Origin: Ascochyta rabiei
Lineage: Eukaryota; Ascomycota; Dothideomycetes; Pleosporales; Didymellaceae
Reading direction: 5' to 3'
DNA: 64,000 bases
NCBI RefSeq assembly: GCF_004011695.2
Contig: NC_082405.1
Location: 2,045,001 to 2,109,000 of the forward strand
Below, one piece after another: positions 52,514 to 63,901 of this stretch (within the stretch, counting starts at the first letter, position 1; each line of letters starts with the position of its first letter). Below the pieces are notes generated by a model, which saw nothing but the letters and a program-made list of their open reading frames with translations, was not told the origin of the DNA and made no database searches. The translations under genes and the position numbers were made by a program.

Positions 52514-54845
52514 GAAGCAGGCTAGTGTCTTGGGAGTTCTGTGCTCTTTTTCATGATGATACGCATTCATTGCATAGCGACTGGCGTTTGTTAGCGTAGC
52601 GACCATGCATCTCACTTCTCTAAACCTCCCTGTGAAGTAGAGGTTGTGATCTGGATTAGCCAGAACACCAGCATCTGTCTGAATACAACAATAGCACAAA
52701 TCGTAGCGTCCAACTAAAAACATGTGCACTTGCACCAGATGACGGACGCCTGAAGCTATGCTGTCCCATTGCGAAACCACTCAGGCCGAGTCTAGCGGTT
52801 GCGAACTTGGTCCATCGACACACGCTGTGGCGCTTCGCATTTCGCAGTAGTAAGATGTACAGGAATGGCACTGAAGTGAGCGGTGTGTGATGGTGTGGTA
52901 AGAACGCGAACGAAAATAGCCTCGACGGTGGACGACGGTGGGACGGGAGCGACTAAGCAGAAACGATTGAGGCTGAGTGTGGAGGTGTGAAGGGTTTGTG
53001 TGATGCAGGTGTGGTCAGGTGGGAACTAGTTGGCGAGGTTGTTGATTAGGCGTACTGTGCGTGCTCCGTTGAACAAGCGGTAGATGAGCGATTGAAGTCA
53101 GAATACGCTCAGGCCCCAAGCATTTGATCGCCGAAAAGCACAAGTAAAGGAGGTCAGGCAGAGATGGATGACATAGCCAAGCTGACTCGTTGTGTATCCA
53201 AGGGCTCAGCACGAGTTCAAGTCGACGGGAGGATTGATAGGCCAGTGATCCTTACTTCAGACCCGTAGTCACGGCTCCGATTCCGGCGGCACGGTCATAG
53301 GCCCGTGGGTGCTCGTATCGGTGCATATCGCAGCAAGGTGCCGGAGTTGTAAGAGAATTGGTATCCCCAGATAAACACCCGGCAGAGGAATAGATTGGAA
53401 GAGGCACTGTCGCTGGATGTTGTCTGATTGGTGGTGGTTCCTGGTCCCTGTCCATCCCCACGGCCGCTCGTGTCTGTGCCAGCTTGGACACCTCCACGAG
53501 CCCACTGGGAGGGAGACGGCTTTGGATCCCCGCTGGCTCGGGGAAGGGCTCTCACATGCTCTCGCGTTGCCATTTCGCCAAGCAAGGCGGGGCGGACGCG
53601 GGTGAGGCACAATCGACGTGCAGATAGGCGCACCCCAGTGGCATGCCACAGTGCACGACATGTCAAGCACTGATACCCACTGGGCGCCTTGGAGGATGGT
53701 AATGTGGCGCGTCGGCATGCTGAGACCAAGAGCACGGCATTGATGTTGCTTCTGGAACACGCTCAGGGTCGCTGCACACGACGCGTGGACCCTGGCGACG
53801 GCCTCTCCACGACAACCAAGGGCCCTGACCAGCAACACGTCGGTGGCACGGGTGCCAAACAAGCTCGAGGTAAGCAGGTATTTGCGGTGATTGAGGCGGC
53901 CCCATTACCAATCGCTGTTCGTCTTGGTGAGCACCAGCGAGCGCCCAGCTGCTGTGATGGTGACGTGCATCTCATTCTGGCAAATTGCAGTTTGGCGGCC
54001 AATGGCAGCGGAGATGGGCTGCCGTCGTTATCGCAGGCCAACGTAAAGCATTCGCACATGCACAGGATAGGTAGACCAGGTCCGGGGTGGCGTTGGCATT
54101 GAATTTGGGAACCAAGACACGTCCGGCTCACGACAGGAGGCGCGACTGAGGCCAGAAGCAGACTAGTGCGCCTGTCTTTAATCCCTCGCGAATCGAGCCG
54201 GCCATCAGCCAATCACCGACAGCCAACTTATCGGCGCATTGAAAAGAGGTTTACCTACCATCCCACTCCCGCCAAGCGCTCCGCCCCAGGTGAAACCGCG
54301 CTCGTCGTCGACGGTCGTCGTTGAGCAGCCAATGTAGGTACAAGTAGACAGCGCGACGGTGGACTCGGCGAGGCTCCCCCTACCGAGGGCGCTCGACGTG
54401 GCAGCCCGGCAACCCGCTGCTCTTGAGTGTTGCGCCTATCGTGAGGGTTCCGCTCACGGCGAGATAAGACAGCGAAACAATGACGCTGCACCAGCGATGG
54501 ACCCGGCAGAAAAAGAACAAAGCTCTAGATGCCATCTAACGCGAACCCCACGGCCCTCGCGGCTGTGGGTGATGTGCCTCGTTTGCTTTGCCTCAAGCGC
54601 TGGTCCGTGGACCGGGATAGATAAGAGTAGTACAGGTACGGTAGCTTTACCCATGGTCCATAAAGACCCGGCGGAGCTGCCGTGATCAGCTACAGGGCCC
54701 CGATTTCTCCCACACGCCTGTATATTACTGGCACCCTTCCAGTTCTCATCCCTTCCCATCTCTCATCAGGCATCAGACCCCTTTCGTCCCAAGGCACTTG
54801 TACCCTCTCCTGACCACACGACCATACACCTGGGATACGGTCAAC
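52514..54845. other. Intergenic; ammonium permease promoter at right end
   Basis: 2.3 kb. Minus-strand open frames at 53269-53862 and 53763-54212 lack similarity and have unconvincing composition. The last 400 bp contain GATA elements. Confidence 0.5.
54436..54625. promoter_or_regulatory. GATA-factor (AreA/NIT2-type) sites upstream of the ammonium permease
   Basis: AGATAA at 54462-54467 and TAGATAAG at 54618-54625 (preceded by GGATAG) match the HGATAR core. CTATCG at 54436-54441 is a further weak site on the other strand. They lie 220-410 bp upstream of ATG 54846, where nitrogen catabolite control of MEP genes is expected. Confidence 0.5.
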
Positions 54846-56606
54846 ATGTCGTACTCGTGGATTGGGCCTCCGGCCGAGTTCAATGGAACGAACGAAATCA
54901 CAGGTGGAGACTCATGTACGTACCCACAGATACTGCTATCTCAGATCCTGGGGAACTGGATTGAGCACCAACACGTACAACCGCATACTAATCTCTCTAC
55001 AGTGACCGAGAACTTGAACCAATGGTACGATGCCGGTGACCAGGCCTACATCCTCGTGGCCTCCGCCATGGTCATGGTCATGATTCCCGGTCTAGCTTTC
55101 CTCTACTCCGGTCTTGCGCGCAGGAAGTCTGCCCTCTCCCTCATCTGGGCGTGCATGTTCTCCGCCTCCGTCATCACCTTCCAGTGGTACTTCTGGGGAT
55201 ACTCGCTCGCCTTCGGCCCCTCGACCAACGGCTTCATTGGAAACCTCGACAAGTTCGGTCTCAAGGGTGTGCTTGGTGCTCCCAGCCCGGGAAGCCCTCT
55301 GATTCCAGAGCTGCTGTACTCTTTCTACCAGGTACGACGCATCACAATGCCTGGCCCAAATCCTGCTAACACCTCGGTAGATGCAATTCTGCGCCGTCAC
55401 GGCTGCCATTGTCGTCGGTTGTGTTGCTGAACGCGGTCGCCTGATCCCGATGATGATCTTTATCTGGCTCTGGGCCACCATCGTATACTGCCCTGTCGCA
55501 TACTGGGCCTGGAACTCGAACGGCTGGTTTTTCAAATGGGGTGGACTCGACTACGCTGGCGGCGGTCCCGTTGAGATCGTTTCCGGTTGCAGCGCGCTCG
55601 CCTACTCGATGATCCTCGGTCGTCGCCAGGAGAAGATGATGCTCAACTTCCGCCCGCACAACGTCTCGCTAATCACTCTCGGTACCGTGTTCCTGTGGTT
55701 TGGATGGCTGGGCTTCAACGGTGGATCGGCTTTCGGTGCCAACCTTCGCGCTGTCATGGCTTGCTGGAACTCGAACTTGACCGCCATGTTCGCCGCCATG
55801 ACTTGGGTGATTCTCGATTGGCGCCTTGCCCGCAAGTGGTCCATGGTCGGTTGGTGTTCCGGTGTCATCTCTGGTCTGGTTGCTGCCACCCCCGCATCTG
55901 GTTACCTGACCCCCTGGGGAAGCGTCATTCTTGGCATCACCACCGGCATTGTTGCCAACTTTGCCACCAAGAGTACGTTTCGTGTGCCCATTCCCGAACC
56001 TATGGCTAACAAATCGCAGTCAAGTTCTGGATCCGCATTGACGATTCCCTCGATGTCTTCGCTGAGCACGGCGTCGCTGGAATGTGGGGGCTCTTCCTCA
56101 ACGGTATTCTCGGTGCCGACTACATCATCGGTCTCGACGGTGTCAACAACGGTCTGACTGCTGGCGCCATCACCGGCTCTCCTGAAGCCATCTACAAGCA
56201 AATCGCCTACATCGCCGCCTGCACCGCCTACTCGTTCGTCGTCAGCGCCATCCTTGCCTTTGTCATCAACAAGATCCCCGGTCTGCACCTGCGCGCCTCG
56301 GAGGAAGCAGAGCTGCTCGGCATGGACGACGACCAGCTCGGCGAATTCGCCTACGACTACGTCGAGGTGCGCCGCGACTACCTCGCCTGGACACCCGCAA
56401 AGGGCGAGCCCCTGAACGGCGAGCACAGCGTCCCCCAGGGCGAGCGCCACGGCATCCCCCAGCACAGCGAGATGCTCGAGGGCAAGACTCCCAGCGAGCA
56501 CAGCGGCCACGAGCACACCGGCATCGCCGGCGACCGCCACGCCGTCGCCATGGGCCCCGAGCACGAGAAGACCACACCTCCTTCGTCGTCGCGCGACTAC
56601 GCCTAG
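54846..56606 (+). CDS. mep: Ammonium permease (MEP/AMT family)
   Basis: Exons 54846..54915, 55003..55331, 55381..55972 and 56020..56606, 525 residues. Eleven membrane segments are expected. Visible family stretches: ENLNQWYDAGDQAYILVASA, MVMIPGLAFLYSGLARRKSA, AVTAAIVVGCVAERGRL, the family signature region DYAGGGPVEIVSGCSALAYS, FLWFGWLGFNGGSAFGANLR and HGVAGMWGLFLNGILGAD. The conserved pore His pair would be the DYAGGGPVE neighbourhood (here Glu replaces the first His, as in fungal MEP2-type variants) and the HGVAG His. The cytosolic tail has an ELLGMDDDQLGEFAYDYVEV block and is His/Glu-rich at the end. Transports ammonium across the plasma membrane. Intron 1 (87 nt) has no stop and keeps frame. 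GATA sites upstream fit nitrogen control. Confidence 0.95.
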
Positions 56607-58411
56607 CTGCCTTTTGCTGTTTGCCGTTTTGCTTTGAAATACTTCGCCCTGTTCAGAGATACCACCTGTGTTCTTCCATTTTTATCACCTTACCCTTGGG
56701 GAGGAAGTGTTGTATAGATTCGGATATATACGTACTTGATGTACGCTTTTTTAATGCCACATCAAATTTCACACACATCTTCGCCATCTCTTCCACGAAG
56801 ATCACTTACAAAACCCGCGAATGACGGCATCGAGTTCATAACCCGCCATCTCAGGAACCCTTCCCGATCCATGTCTTAATGATGCTCAGTCTTCGTCACT
56901 AGCTGACAAGCCCCCTAACTCCTTACTGCCGATATGATCCTTATCTTCTCTGCACCCACACATCTGCACTTGGCCCTTGGCGTCAGCCACCGGGGTTACC
57001 AAGCGCTCTTATCTCTGGGCTCTCCGCCAATGCTTCGGGTCATGCACTCCAGGTGCGCTTGCTCGCGTGGGGAGTGTTCGATATTCGATGTTCGATGTGA
57101 GTGACAAGAAGGCTGGAAGTGCTGCCGTGATCCATGATATGCCCAGCTTCCTTCCTGCCTTCCTCCACCCCTACCTACCCACCCGCTTTTCCACCAGCGC
57201 GCACAGTCCGAGTCCTAGACGTCGCCGAAAGCTCAACGCCACGTGGAAAAAGACGGAAGACGGTAGACAGACTCGCGACCACAGATGGCTTGGCTGTGCT
57301 GTGCGCGGCTTGTTTACTACTTCGTCGCTTCTCGCTTTCGCTGTATCTACTTCGAAGCCTGGGAAAGACACGACACGACACGACACGACACACTAAACAC
57401 GTATTGTAGCTGCACAACCTCCGTCCTAGAAGCGTGTAGGAAGCACAGGCTGGTTTCGGCATAGCAAACGGTGGTTCAAAAGCCTGTAAACGCCACCTGC
57501 GCACCTATCCTAAGTGTTCGACGGCGTCCTGGGTGTAGGAAGTAAATCAACCCAGAGTCCTACAAGCGCTGGGTTTCTGGTTTTTACTGTTGTCTCGCAC
57601 GAACCATCTTCATTCCACTCGCACGGCTGCGAGCCGTTCCGCTTTTTCATTCCAAGCATCTATTGTGCAATATTCAGCAACATCTACTTGACGTGAAATG
57701 TTTTCGTTTTTCCTTTCCTCCCTACTCGCACAGCTGTAAGTCGTGCTACCTCTACTCTCCATGTATTCTGGTCTGGTTAGTGCATGCAGCAACATAATAT
57801 AGTAGTTAGAAAGTACTAATATCACTGTTGACTAAAGTCTAACCATCTTATCTCTACTAGCCAGCCGAACTTGAAGTTGTGAAAAGCGTAGAATGACTAC
57901 CTTCTTCTCTCTTTCTCTCCCTTTCTCTCTCTACATACTCTTAAATCTCTACACAACACTCCAACCTCCCTCCCCCTCCAAACCAGCACACCTCTTACGT
58001 GACAAACCCCCAAACCCCAATCTCCCACCTCACCATCCAACGCAAAAGCCACATAAACCAAACCACACCACTAAAAAAAAAATACAATCTACAACCTAAA
58101 CTCTACCCACCTCCACACTACACCACGCATCAAAGACAACACCAAGCACCCTAACAAAAAAAAAGCGAGAAACATCAGAGAGGGCCAAACCAAGCTTCCA
58201 GCCACCGAATCTCACAAGCCAGGAGTCCACAAATATTGACTTGAACAGTGTTTGTACAAGGAACAACACTGTACCACACGAGGTTGTAGCGCAGTGTATC
58301 TACACCAGCCATCCGATGGGGATTAGCAGGTATACAGAGCTGTGGAGATAAGGTGACAGTATACGCATCAACAAGCCAAGCTAGACGACAAAGGTACAGA
58401 ATCCAGTGGAG

Positions 58412-58416
<5 letters not shown>

Positions 58417-58494
<78 letters not shown>
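58417..58494. repeat. (AG)39 microsatellite
   Basis: Seventy-eight bases of uninterrupted AG in the region downstream of SEC24. Confidence 0.95.
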
Positions 58495-58496
<2 letters not shown>

Positions 58497-58568
58497 GGGG
58501 TTTGGTGGGAGTTAGGATGTAGATATTGTGTGTATGAAGATATAGAAAGAGGGTGGTGCTATGCGGTG

Positions 58569-58979
58569 TAGTAAGCGTAGATGTGGATGAGTGGAGATGT
58601 TTGGGTTTATGATGCTACGCTGTGCTATATTCGTTATGATGGGCCGCTCGCTGTGCAATTACTGTTAGGCTCTAGGAATAACTCTTAGCTATTAGCACGT
58701 AGCAGTATCTACCTCTAACCTAGTATAGCAAGAAGTACTATTCTAGCTATATACTTACTATCTAAGTAAACATTAATACCTTTTAGCATATATAGTATAG
58801 TAGGCAGAGCTGTGTCCTAACAATGACCCTCTCTAGCTACTACCTTATCTTATCTTATTTCCTAGACTGCTACATGTCCTCTATGTAATAAGCGCAGATG
58901 TAACAAGTGTAAATATGTAAATTCATGACGCTACGCTGTGCAGTGCTATATTCGTTATGATGAACCGCTCGCTATGCAA
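58569..58979. repeat. Diverged direct repeat pair of about 90 bp
   Basis: Copy 1 (58569-58658) and copy 2 (58887-58979) share TAAGCG.AGATG, GCTACGCTGTGC, then CTATATTCGTTATGATG and CCGCTCGCT.TGCAA. Copy 2 has a 5-bp insertion and several G-to-A changes. The 228-bp spacer is AT-rich. Confidence 0.75.
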
Positions 58980-59066
58980 AAACTCCTCCTGCCCACCACC
59001 TCATCTCTTCTTATTTTCTAGACCCAGACGTCCTGCATGTGCTTTTGGTATATCGCCGCGCATCCT

Positions 59067-62000
59067 TCATCCCCAGTAGGGCGTGCGCAGCCCCACGAAC
59101 TGGCTCCCGGTGTTGCTGTTATCGCTGTCGTCGTTCTTCTTGCGCTGGCCGGCGAGCTGGAAAGGGGGTTTAGATTAGCTTTTGGCACAGTTTGTAGGTC
59201 TACATTGCAGGAGGGGTACATGTGTTGCGAAGGGATGGGACTCACCTCGAGCTGGATGTGGCGATGCACGTGGACCAGCCAGTCGACGTAGCTCTGCGCT
59301 TCGTTGTTGCGGTCCTCGTACAGCAGGCGCGCGAACTCGTATTCGGCGCCGTCGAGGCCTTGGCGTGCGAGCTGAAGGGTGAGCGCCTTGGAGGCTCGGC
59401 TGCCTTGCAGGTATTGCAGGATGTTGCGGACCTGCGCGTTGAGGTGTGTGTCGAGCACGGGCAGGGACGAGGCGAAGGGGTTGAGGGCTTTGAGGGAGTT
59501 GTGTTCGGGGCCGAAGAGGTCTTCGAGTAGGTTTGGAGAGACGTGCTGGTGGATCCAGAGGAGGCAGATCTGCCCGTTGTCGACAATGTAGACGCCGCCT
59601 TCATCGACTTTGGAGAAGGAAGCGCGCACGCCGGAGGGCATGCGGAGATGTCCGTTCTCGTTGGCGAAACCGTCGGCAGGATCCAGGTCGTGCACTGCAA
59701 TGACGCGGGGGTAGAGGTAGAGGGAGAGTTCGAGAGGACCCATCGACTTGATCAGCCGCATGTCGTGGACGCGACGGTCAGTGGGCTCCTTGCCAGCCTT
59801 GAAGGCACGCGACTTGATCAGGCCGAGCATGTACATGCTGAATTCTTTGAGATTCTCAGGGAGGACGAGCTGACCGGGCGGGCTGTTTCCGGTAAAATTC
59901 TTCCTGTACCCAGCGAGGATATCCACAGTCTTCTCTGTCAGCGCCCCTCGGATGTCCTTGAGGCTCTTTTCGGTCATGCGTGCGCAGGCTTCTTTGGCAA
60001 TGATGTTGATGACGGCGTCTTGGTCAACAAACTTCATGCACTCGCCCGCACTTTGACTGATGCTGGCGACGATGTTGCTGCAGCGGACGCGCCGCTCGCC
60101 GCTCGCCGTAGTGTAGAGAAGAGCGCTCTGGAAATGGGCGTCGAGTTTGGGGTCGAGCTTGCCGTCGTAGCTGAACAGCACGCCGATCGCTTTGTCGGCA
60201 TCAATGGTACCGAATTCGAGATCGGCTCCAAAGTTGTGGTGGAAGTAGTTGCCATGGTAGCCGGAGACCTGCAGACCGTTGGAGCATCGAACCTTCATCA
60301 GCGCTTGATAACCGGTTTCCCGCCTCACGGTGTGCGTGATCTCCTTGGACAGTTTGAGGTCGTCTCGGGGCGAGTGGAAGTTGGGGTAGTAGAAGACCTC
60401 GCCGCCAGTAGTCGCAGATACGTGGCCTGGCATGTGTTAGTGTGTTAGTGTGGGACAGACAAGGAGACTGACCTATGGTTGCGATGTCGAGGTAGCCACC
60501 GCTGGGTGCGGCCAGGAAGAAGTCACAGCCGATACCGTTCTCCACCATTTTCTTTGCCACGGTCGTGAAGCCAGGGTGCTCTGTCTTGAGCAGCTTCCTC
60601 TCAGCGTCGTTGTTGTGGACGTTGCCGTCGTCTCGCACGAACAGACGTCCTGGGCCAAATGTGGGCAATGCGCCCAAGGAACAGACAATCTTTCCGCCGG
60701 TAGCGGTCAAAGCGGCCACCGCCGAGTTGAGCGTGGGCAGCAGAGCTGGCTCGGGGTGTCGGAACTCGCGGAACATGTTGGGAAGCGAGGTAAGCAGAGA
60801 GGTGATGACGGTCTTTGATTCAAGAGGGTCGACAAACAAGCCCTCGGTGAAGGGCAGGAATGGCTCCTCAAGATCCGGCATGACCAGCATTTGCGCTGTG
60901 GCGAGCTTTGGACTGAGGTTGTAGAAGTGCATCTCCTTGTCGTAGGTGATGACACCGACTTTGGCGCCCTGGGAGATCTTGACAGCGCTCTCTGTGGCAT
61001 CGGCCTCGTCGCTCGCTTCGCCATACAGCGCTTTCAGGATGCCTGCGCAGAAGGTGTCGAGGAAGCCGCGTTCGACGCTCTCCGCGGTGACATCGATCAG
61101 GAACAGGTAGCGCAGTCCGACTGGCGGCTTGGACCAGTACTCCTTGGGCACAAGGTAGTCGACGGTACCAAGCGTCAGCTCAGGCCGCTGTAGCCTGTCG
61201 ACTCTCGCGCCAGAAGCATCGGTAGGGGCAAAGTATTCGCCGGGCACGTCGTTGGGGAAGCTGCACATGTTGCACACAAGCTTGTTGCCGCCGGCCTTGA
61301 ACTGCATAAAGGGATTGATGTAGGCTCTGCACCGCCTGCACCTCGGCGGCCCGGTCTCGCCAAAGTCCAGCACGGGCACTGGCGTCTCGCCTTCCTGCAG
61401 CGGGGCAAGGGGCTGTAGGACCAGGCCGAGCGGCAGGGCTGTGGCGGCGAGCGCCTCGGCAGAGACGGGGATGTTGTTGAGGGTCAGCCTGGCAAACTTG
61501 GGCGACGAGTTGCCCTGGTCGTAGGCTACAAAGGGCACTGTGGCTGGCGGGGGTATGTGGTGCTCCATGGTGGGGTAGACGTGCTCGAGGTAGTACTTGG
61601 CCGGGGTGTCTCGCGACTTGGGGATGCTCGGGATGGACTCGGGGTCGACCTTGCCCTGGGCGGAGCCGACAGCGGTGCCTGGCTGGGGCGTGTGTGCGCG
61701 AGCGGCGTGCTGCATTGGGGAGGCGACGGCGCCCGGGGTGAACAGCGGCGTGGCGGCGGGGAACTGGCTCATGGCGGGCGTGATCTGCGGCTCCTGCCAC
61801 TGCGGGCCGCCGACCTGCGGGCTGTACTGCGACGGGGTGGCTGGCTGCGGAAGGCCATGGAAGGCCGGCGCACTCCCTCCCGGGCCCTCGAGGTTGTGGT
61901 ACGCGTGCCTGTCCTTCTTCTTGCGCCTGTGATCTGGGGGCGCATCCCCGCCCAAGCCCAAGCCCACGCCTCCCATCTGCGCCGCCAGCTGGTTCACGTT

Positions 62001-62315
62001 GGGGTCGCCGTGGTGTGACGGGGGACTGGCCTGGGGGGGGAAGTAGCCTTCTTGCTGCTGCTGCTGCTGCTGTTGCGCGGGCGAGCCATGCTGTGGCGCT
62101 CCGCCTTGGGTGTAGGGACTGCCGCCGTGGGGGTAAGGACTGCCGCCTTGGGGGTAGGGACTGCCGCCGTGGGTGTAGGGACTGCCGCCCTGGCTGTAGC
62201 CGGCGGGGCTCGCAGCGACAGGCGGACGCCATCGTGTAGGGTCGTCTGTCCTCGGCGGCGCATTGGGGTTCGGCGGGCCCTGGGCCTGGGCCGGGCGCGT
62301 CGAGAAGTCGCTCAT
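59067..62315 (-). CDS. sec24: SEC24, COPII coat cargo adaptor
   Basis: Exons complement(60473..62315, 59246..60426, 59067..59156), 1,037 residues. The disordered N-terminus has five GGSPYxx repeats and poly-Gln (about 45-90). Then: zinc-finger PPRCRRCRAYINPFMQFKAG with CNMCSFPNDVP, the trunk (YLFLIDVTAESVERGFLDTF), beta-sandwich with GYHGNYFHHNFGADLEF, helical part, and the gelsolin domain (SFSKVDEGGVYIVDNGQICL). The last, 30-codon exon ends VGLRTPYWG. Sec24 with Sec23 forms the inner COPII coat on ER exit sites and binds cargo export signals. Intron 1 (46 nt) joins DIATI to GHVSATTGGEVFYYP. All domains are present. Confidence 0.96.
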
Positions 62316-62590
62316 GATGGCGCCGCGGGGGTGCTGGTGTCGAGGGCGTGTGGGCGCTGGTCCGGCTTCAGACGGTTGGGCGTCGACGGGGTCCGCTGCG
62401 AGCTGGTGGTCGGTCGCGGAGGAAGGACGGGGCGGAGGCTCTATCTCATGTCTCGTACGTCATGTCTTGTGCGCGGCTCGATTCATGGGCCGCCGTGTGC
62501 GCTTCACGCCGAAGTCGAAGTGGGTGATCTGGCATCACACTATCTTGGTGCTGCACTGCACTTTACCACGGCGCCCGTGCGCCACCCACC

Positions 62591-62634
62591 CATGCGCCAC
62601 CCATGCGCCACCCATGCGCCACCCATGCGCCATC
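62591..62634. repeat. 11-bp tandem repeat, four copies
   Basis: Unit CATGCGCCACC recurs at 62591, 62602, 62613 and 62624, the last with one change. Confidence 0.85.
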
Positions 62635-63099
62635 CACCCCTGCAAGCACAGTGGCATGGCACTTCAACAGTTCAACTACACATCCATCTTGAGGTTTGGT
62701 GACAGGCAGCGCCAGTGATGGACCCTCCATGACACTCCAGAGATCGTGCCCAGACCACCTTCCTTCTGTTGACTGTTGACCTGCACTGTCTACATCGCCC
62801 ACGAGGGGCACGCATGTGAAATGCAGGCGTCTCGTCGCGCGGTCTCTGTACACTTCGTTCAGTGGGACGCACAACACCATGCATCTTATGACTTGTGCGT
62901 GTTGGAATGGGCCACGGCAACCCTCTCCTGGATGCAAAAGCTGCAACAGCCTCACCGACGGGTCATTGTCCAGTCCTACGTGTTTATTCAACCCTCCATA
63001 GGAAGCCCCTCGTCATGTTCTTCTGCTGCCTCGACCAATATACCGGGTCAGCCCGTGCTTTCTTCTCCACAAGCTACTCGATGGATGCCAAAGGCTTCC

Positions 63100-63214
63100 T
63101 GCTTCCTCTTCCTCTTCCTCCGCCTCTTCCTCTGCCTCTTCCTCTTCCTCTTCCTCTTCCTCTGCCTCTTCCTCTTCCTCTTCCTCTTCCTCTGCCTCTT
63201 CCTCTTCCTCTTCC
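63100..63214. repeat. CTTCCT/CTCTTC pyrimidine tract
   Basis: About 115 bp of CTCTTC and CTCTGC hexamers immediately downstream of the AP-2 sigma stop (minus strand), probably within its 3' UTR. Confidence 0.85.
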
Positions 63215-63227
63215 TCACACCGACCAC

Positions 63228-63901
63228 TCACTCCAGCTTATCCAAGTGCGCCAACCTTGTCAACACGACCTGCTTGTTGGTCTCCTCAATCTCGCCCGCC
63301 AGAAACACTTCGTCCAGAATAGCGTACACCTGTACGGGTCAGCCCGCTGTCATGTGGAGTCCAGCCCCCCGCCACTCTCCCAACACCCTGCCAGGCTTCC
63401 TTCAGCCCCCACGTACCTTGTAAAAGTTGAATACCAAGTCCAGCTCGCACACATTCCCAAAGAATGCATCCAGCACTTCGACGAAGAAGTGGATCGCCTC
63501 GAGATACGCCAGCTCGTTGTCGTTGGTGTCGACGCAGGCGCAGAAGAACAGCCCGGCGTACCGGCGGTAGACAATCTTGGACATGTTGCGGAACTCGACA
63601 AAGTTGGACTGGTGCTTCTGGTCGCGCGGCGCTATGAGGCGGTGCACCTGTGCCTGTCAGAAGAGGGTCGTGGGAGTCGAAGCCTCTGCAAGTCGTACCT
63701 CGCCTTTCAGCTTGACCTTCTCTTCATCCTGGACATGTCAGTCTACATCCTCCTGCACGTCGTGAACACGTACGCTGTACGGCGCATACCACTTGGCCAG
63801 TCTTGTCTTGCCCCTGTAGTGGCCTGGTCAGCGAACGGCCGGCAGCTCGCGGTGGGGAGAGCGCACTGTCGATTCTGGATCAGAATGAACGAGAGCACCA
63901 T
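63228..63901 (-). CDS. aps2: AP-2 complex sigma subunit
   Basis: Five exons, complement(63867..63901, 63774..63813, 63699..63728, 63417..63647, 63228..63329), 145 residues. The sequence runs [35 protein letters not shown], then [60 protein letters not shown] and [20 protein letters not shown]. The small clathrin-adaptor subunit of the longin fold; AP2 sigma binds dileucine sorting signals in endocytosis at the plasma membrane. The [16 protein letters not shown] block distinguishes sigma subunits, and [17 protein letters not shown] favours sigma-2 over sigma-1. Exons 1-3 are only 35, 40 and 30 nt, so a simple ORF search would miss the start. Confidence 0.95.

Larger units (their letters stand above)
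56607..59066. other. Gene-poor intergenic region with AG microsatellite and diverged repeat pair
   Basis: 2.5 kb without a supported gene. Contains ACGAC repeats near 57369-57391, a C-rich/pyrimidine tract 57900-58080, (AG)39 at 58417-58494, an AT-rich stretch 58640-58900 and a diverged direct repeat pair (58569-58658 and 58887-58979). Confidence 0.6.
62316..63227. other. Intergenic with simple repeats
   Basis: Between the SEC24 start and the AP-2 sigma stop. Contains an 11-bp repeat (62591-62634) and a CTTCCT-rich tract (63100-63214). No gene. Confidence 0.6.

Noticed and set aside
53269..54212. Two overlapping minus ORFs (197 and 149 codons)
   Set aside because: No similarity, Cys/His/Trp-rich composition typical of spurious GC-rich frames.
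58417..58494. AG run as part of a CRISPR-like or telomeric array
   Set aside because: Plain dinucleotide repeat without spacers or telomere units.
59543..60448. 301-codon plus-strand frame
   Set aside because: Exact antisense shadow of SEC24 exon 2.
63013..63231. Poly-Glu ORF on the minus strand
   Set aside because: Translation of the pyrimidine hexamer tract downstream of aps2.
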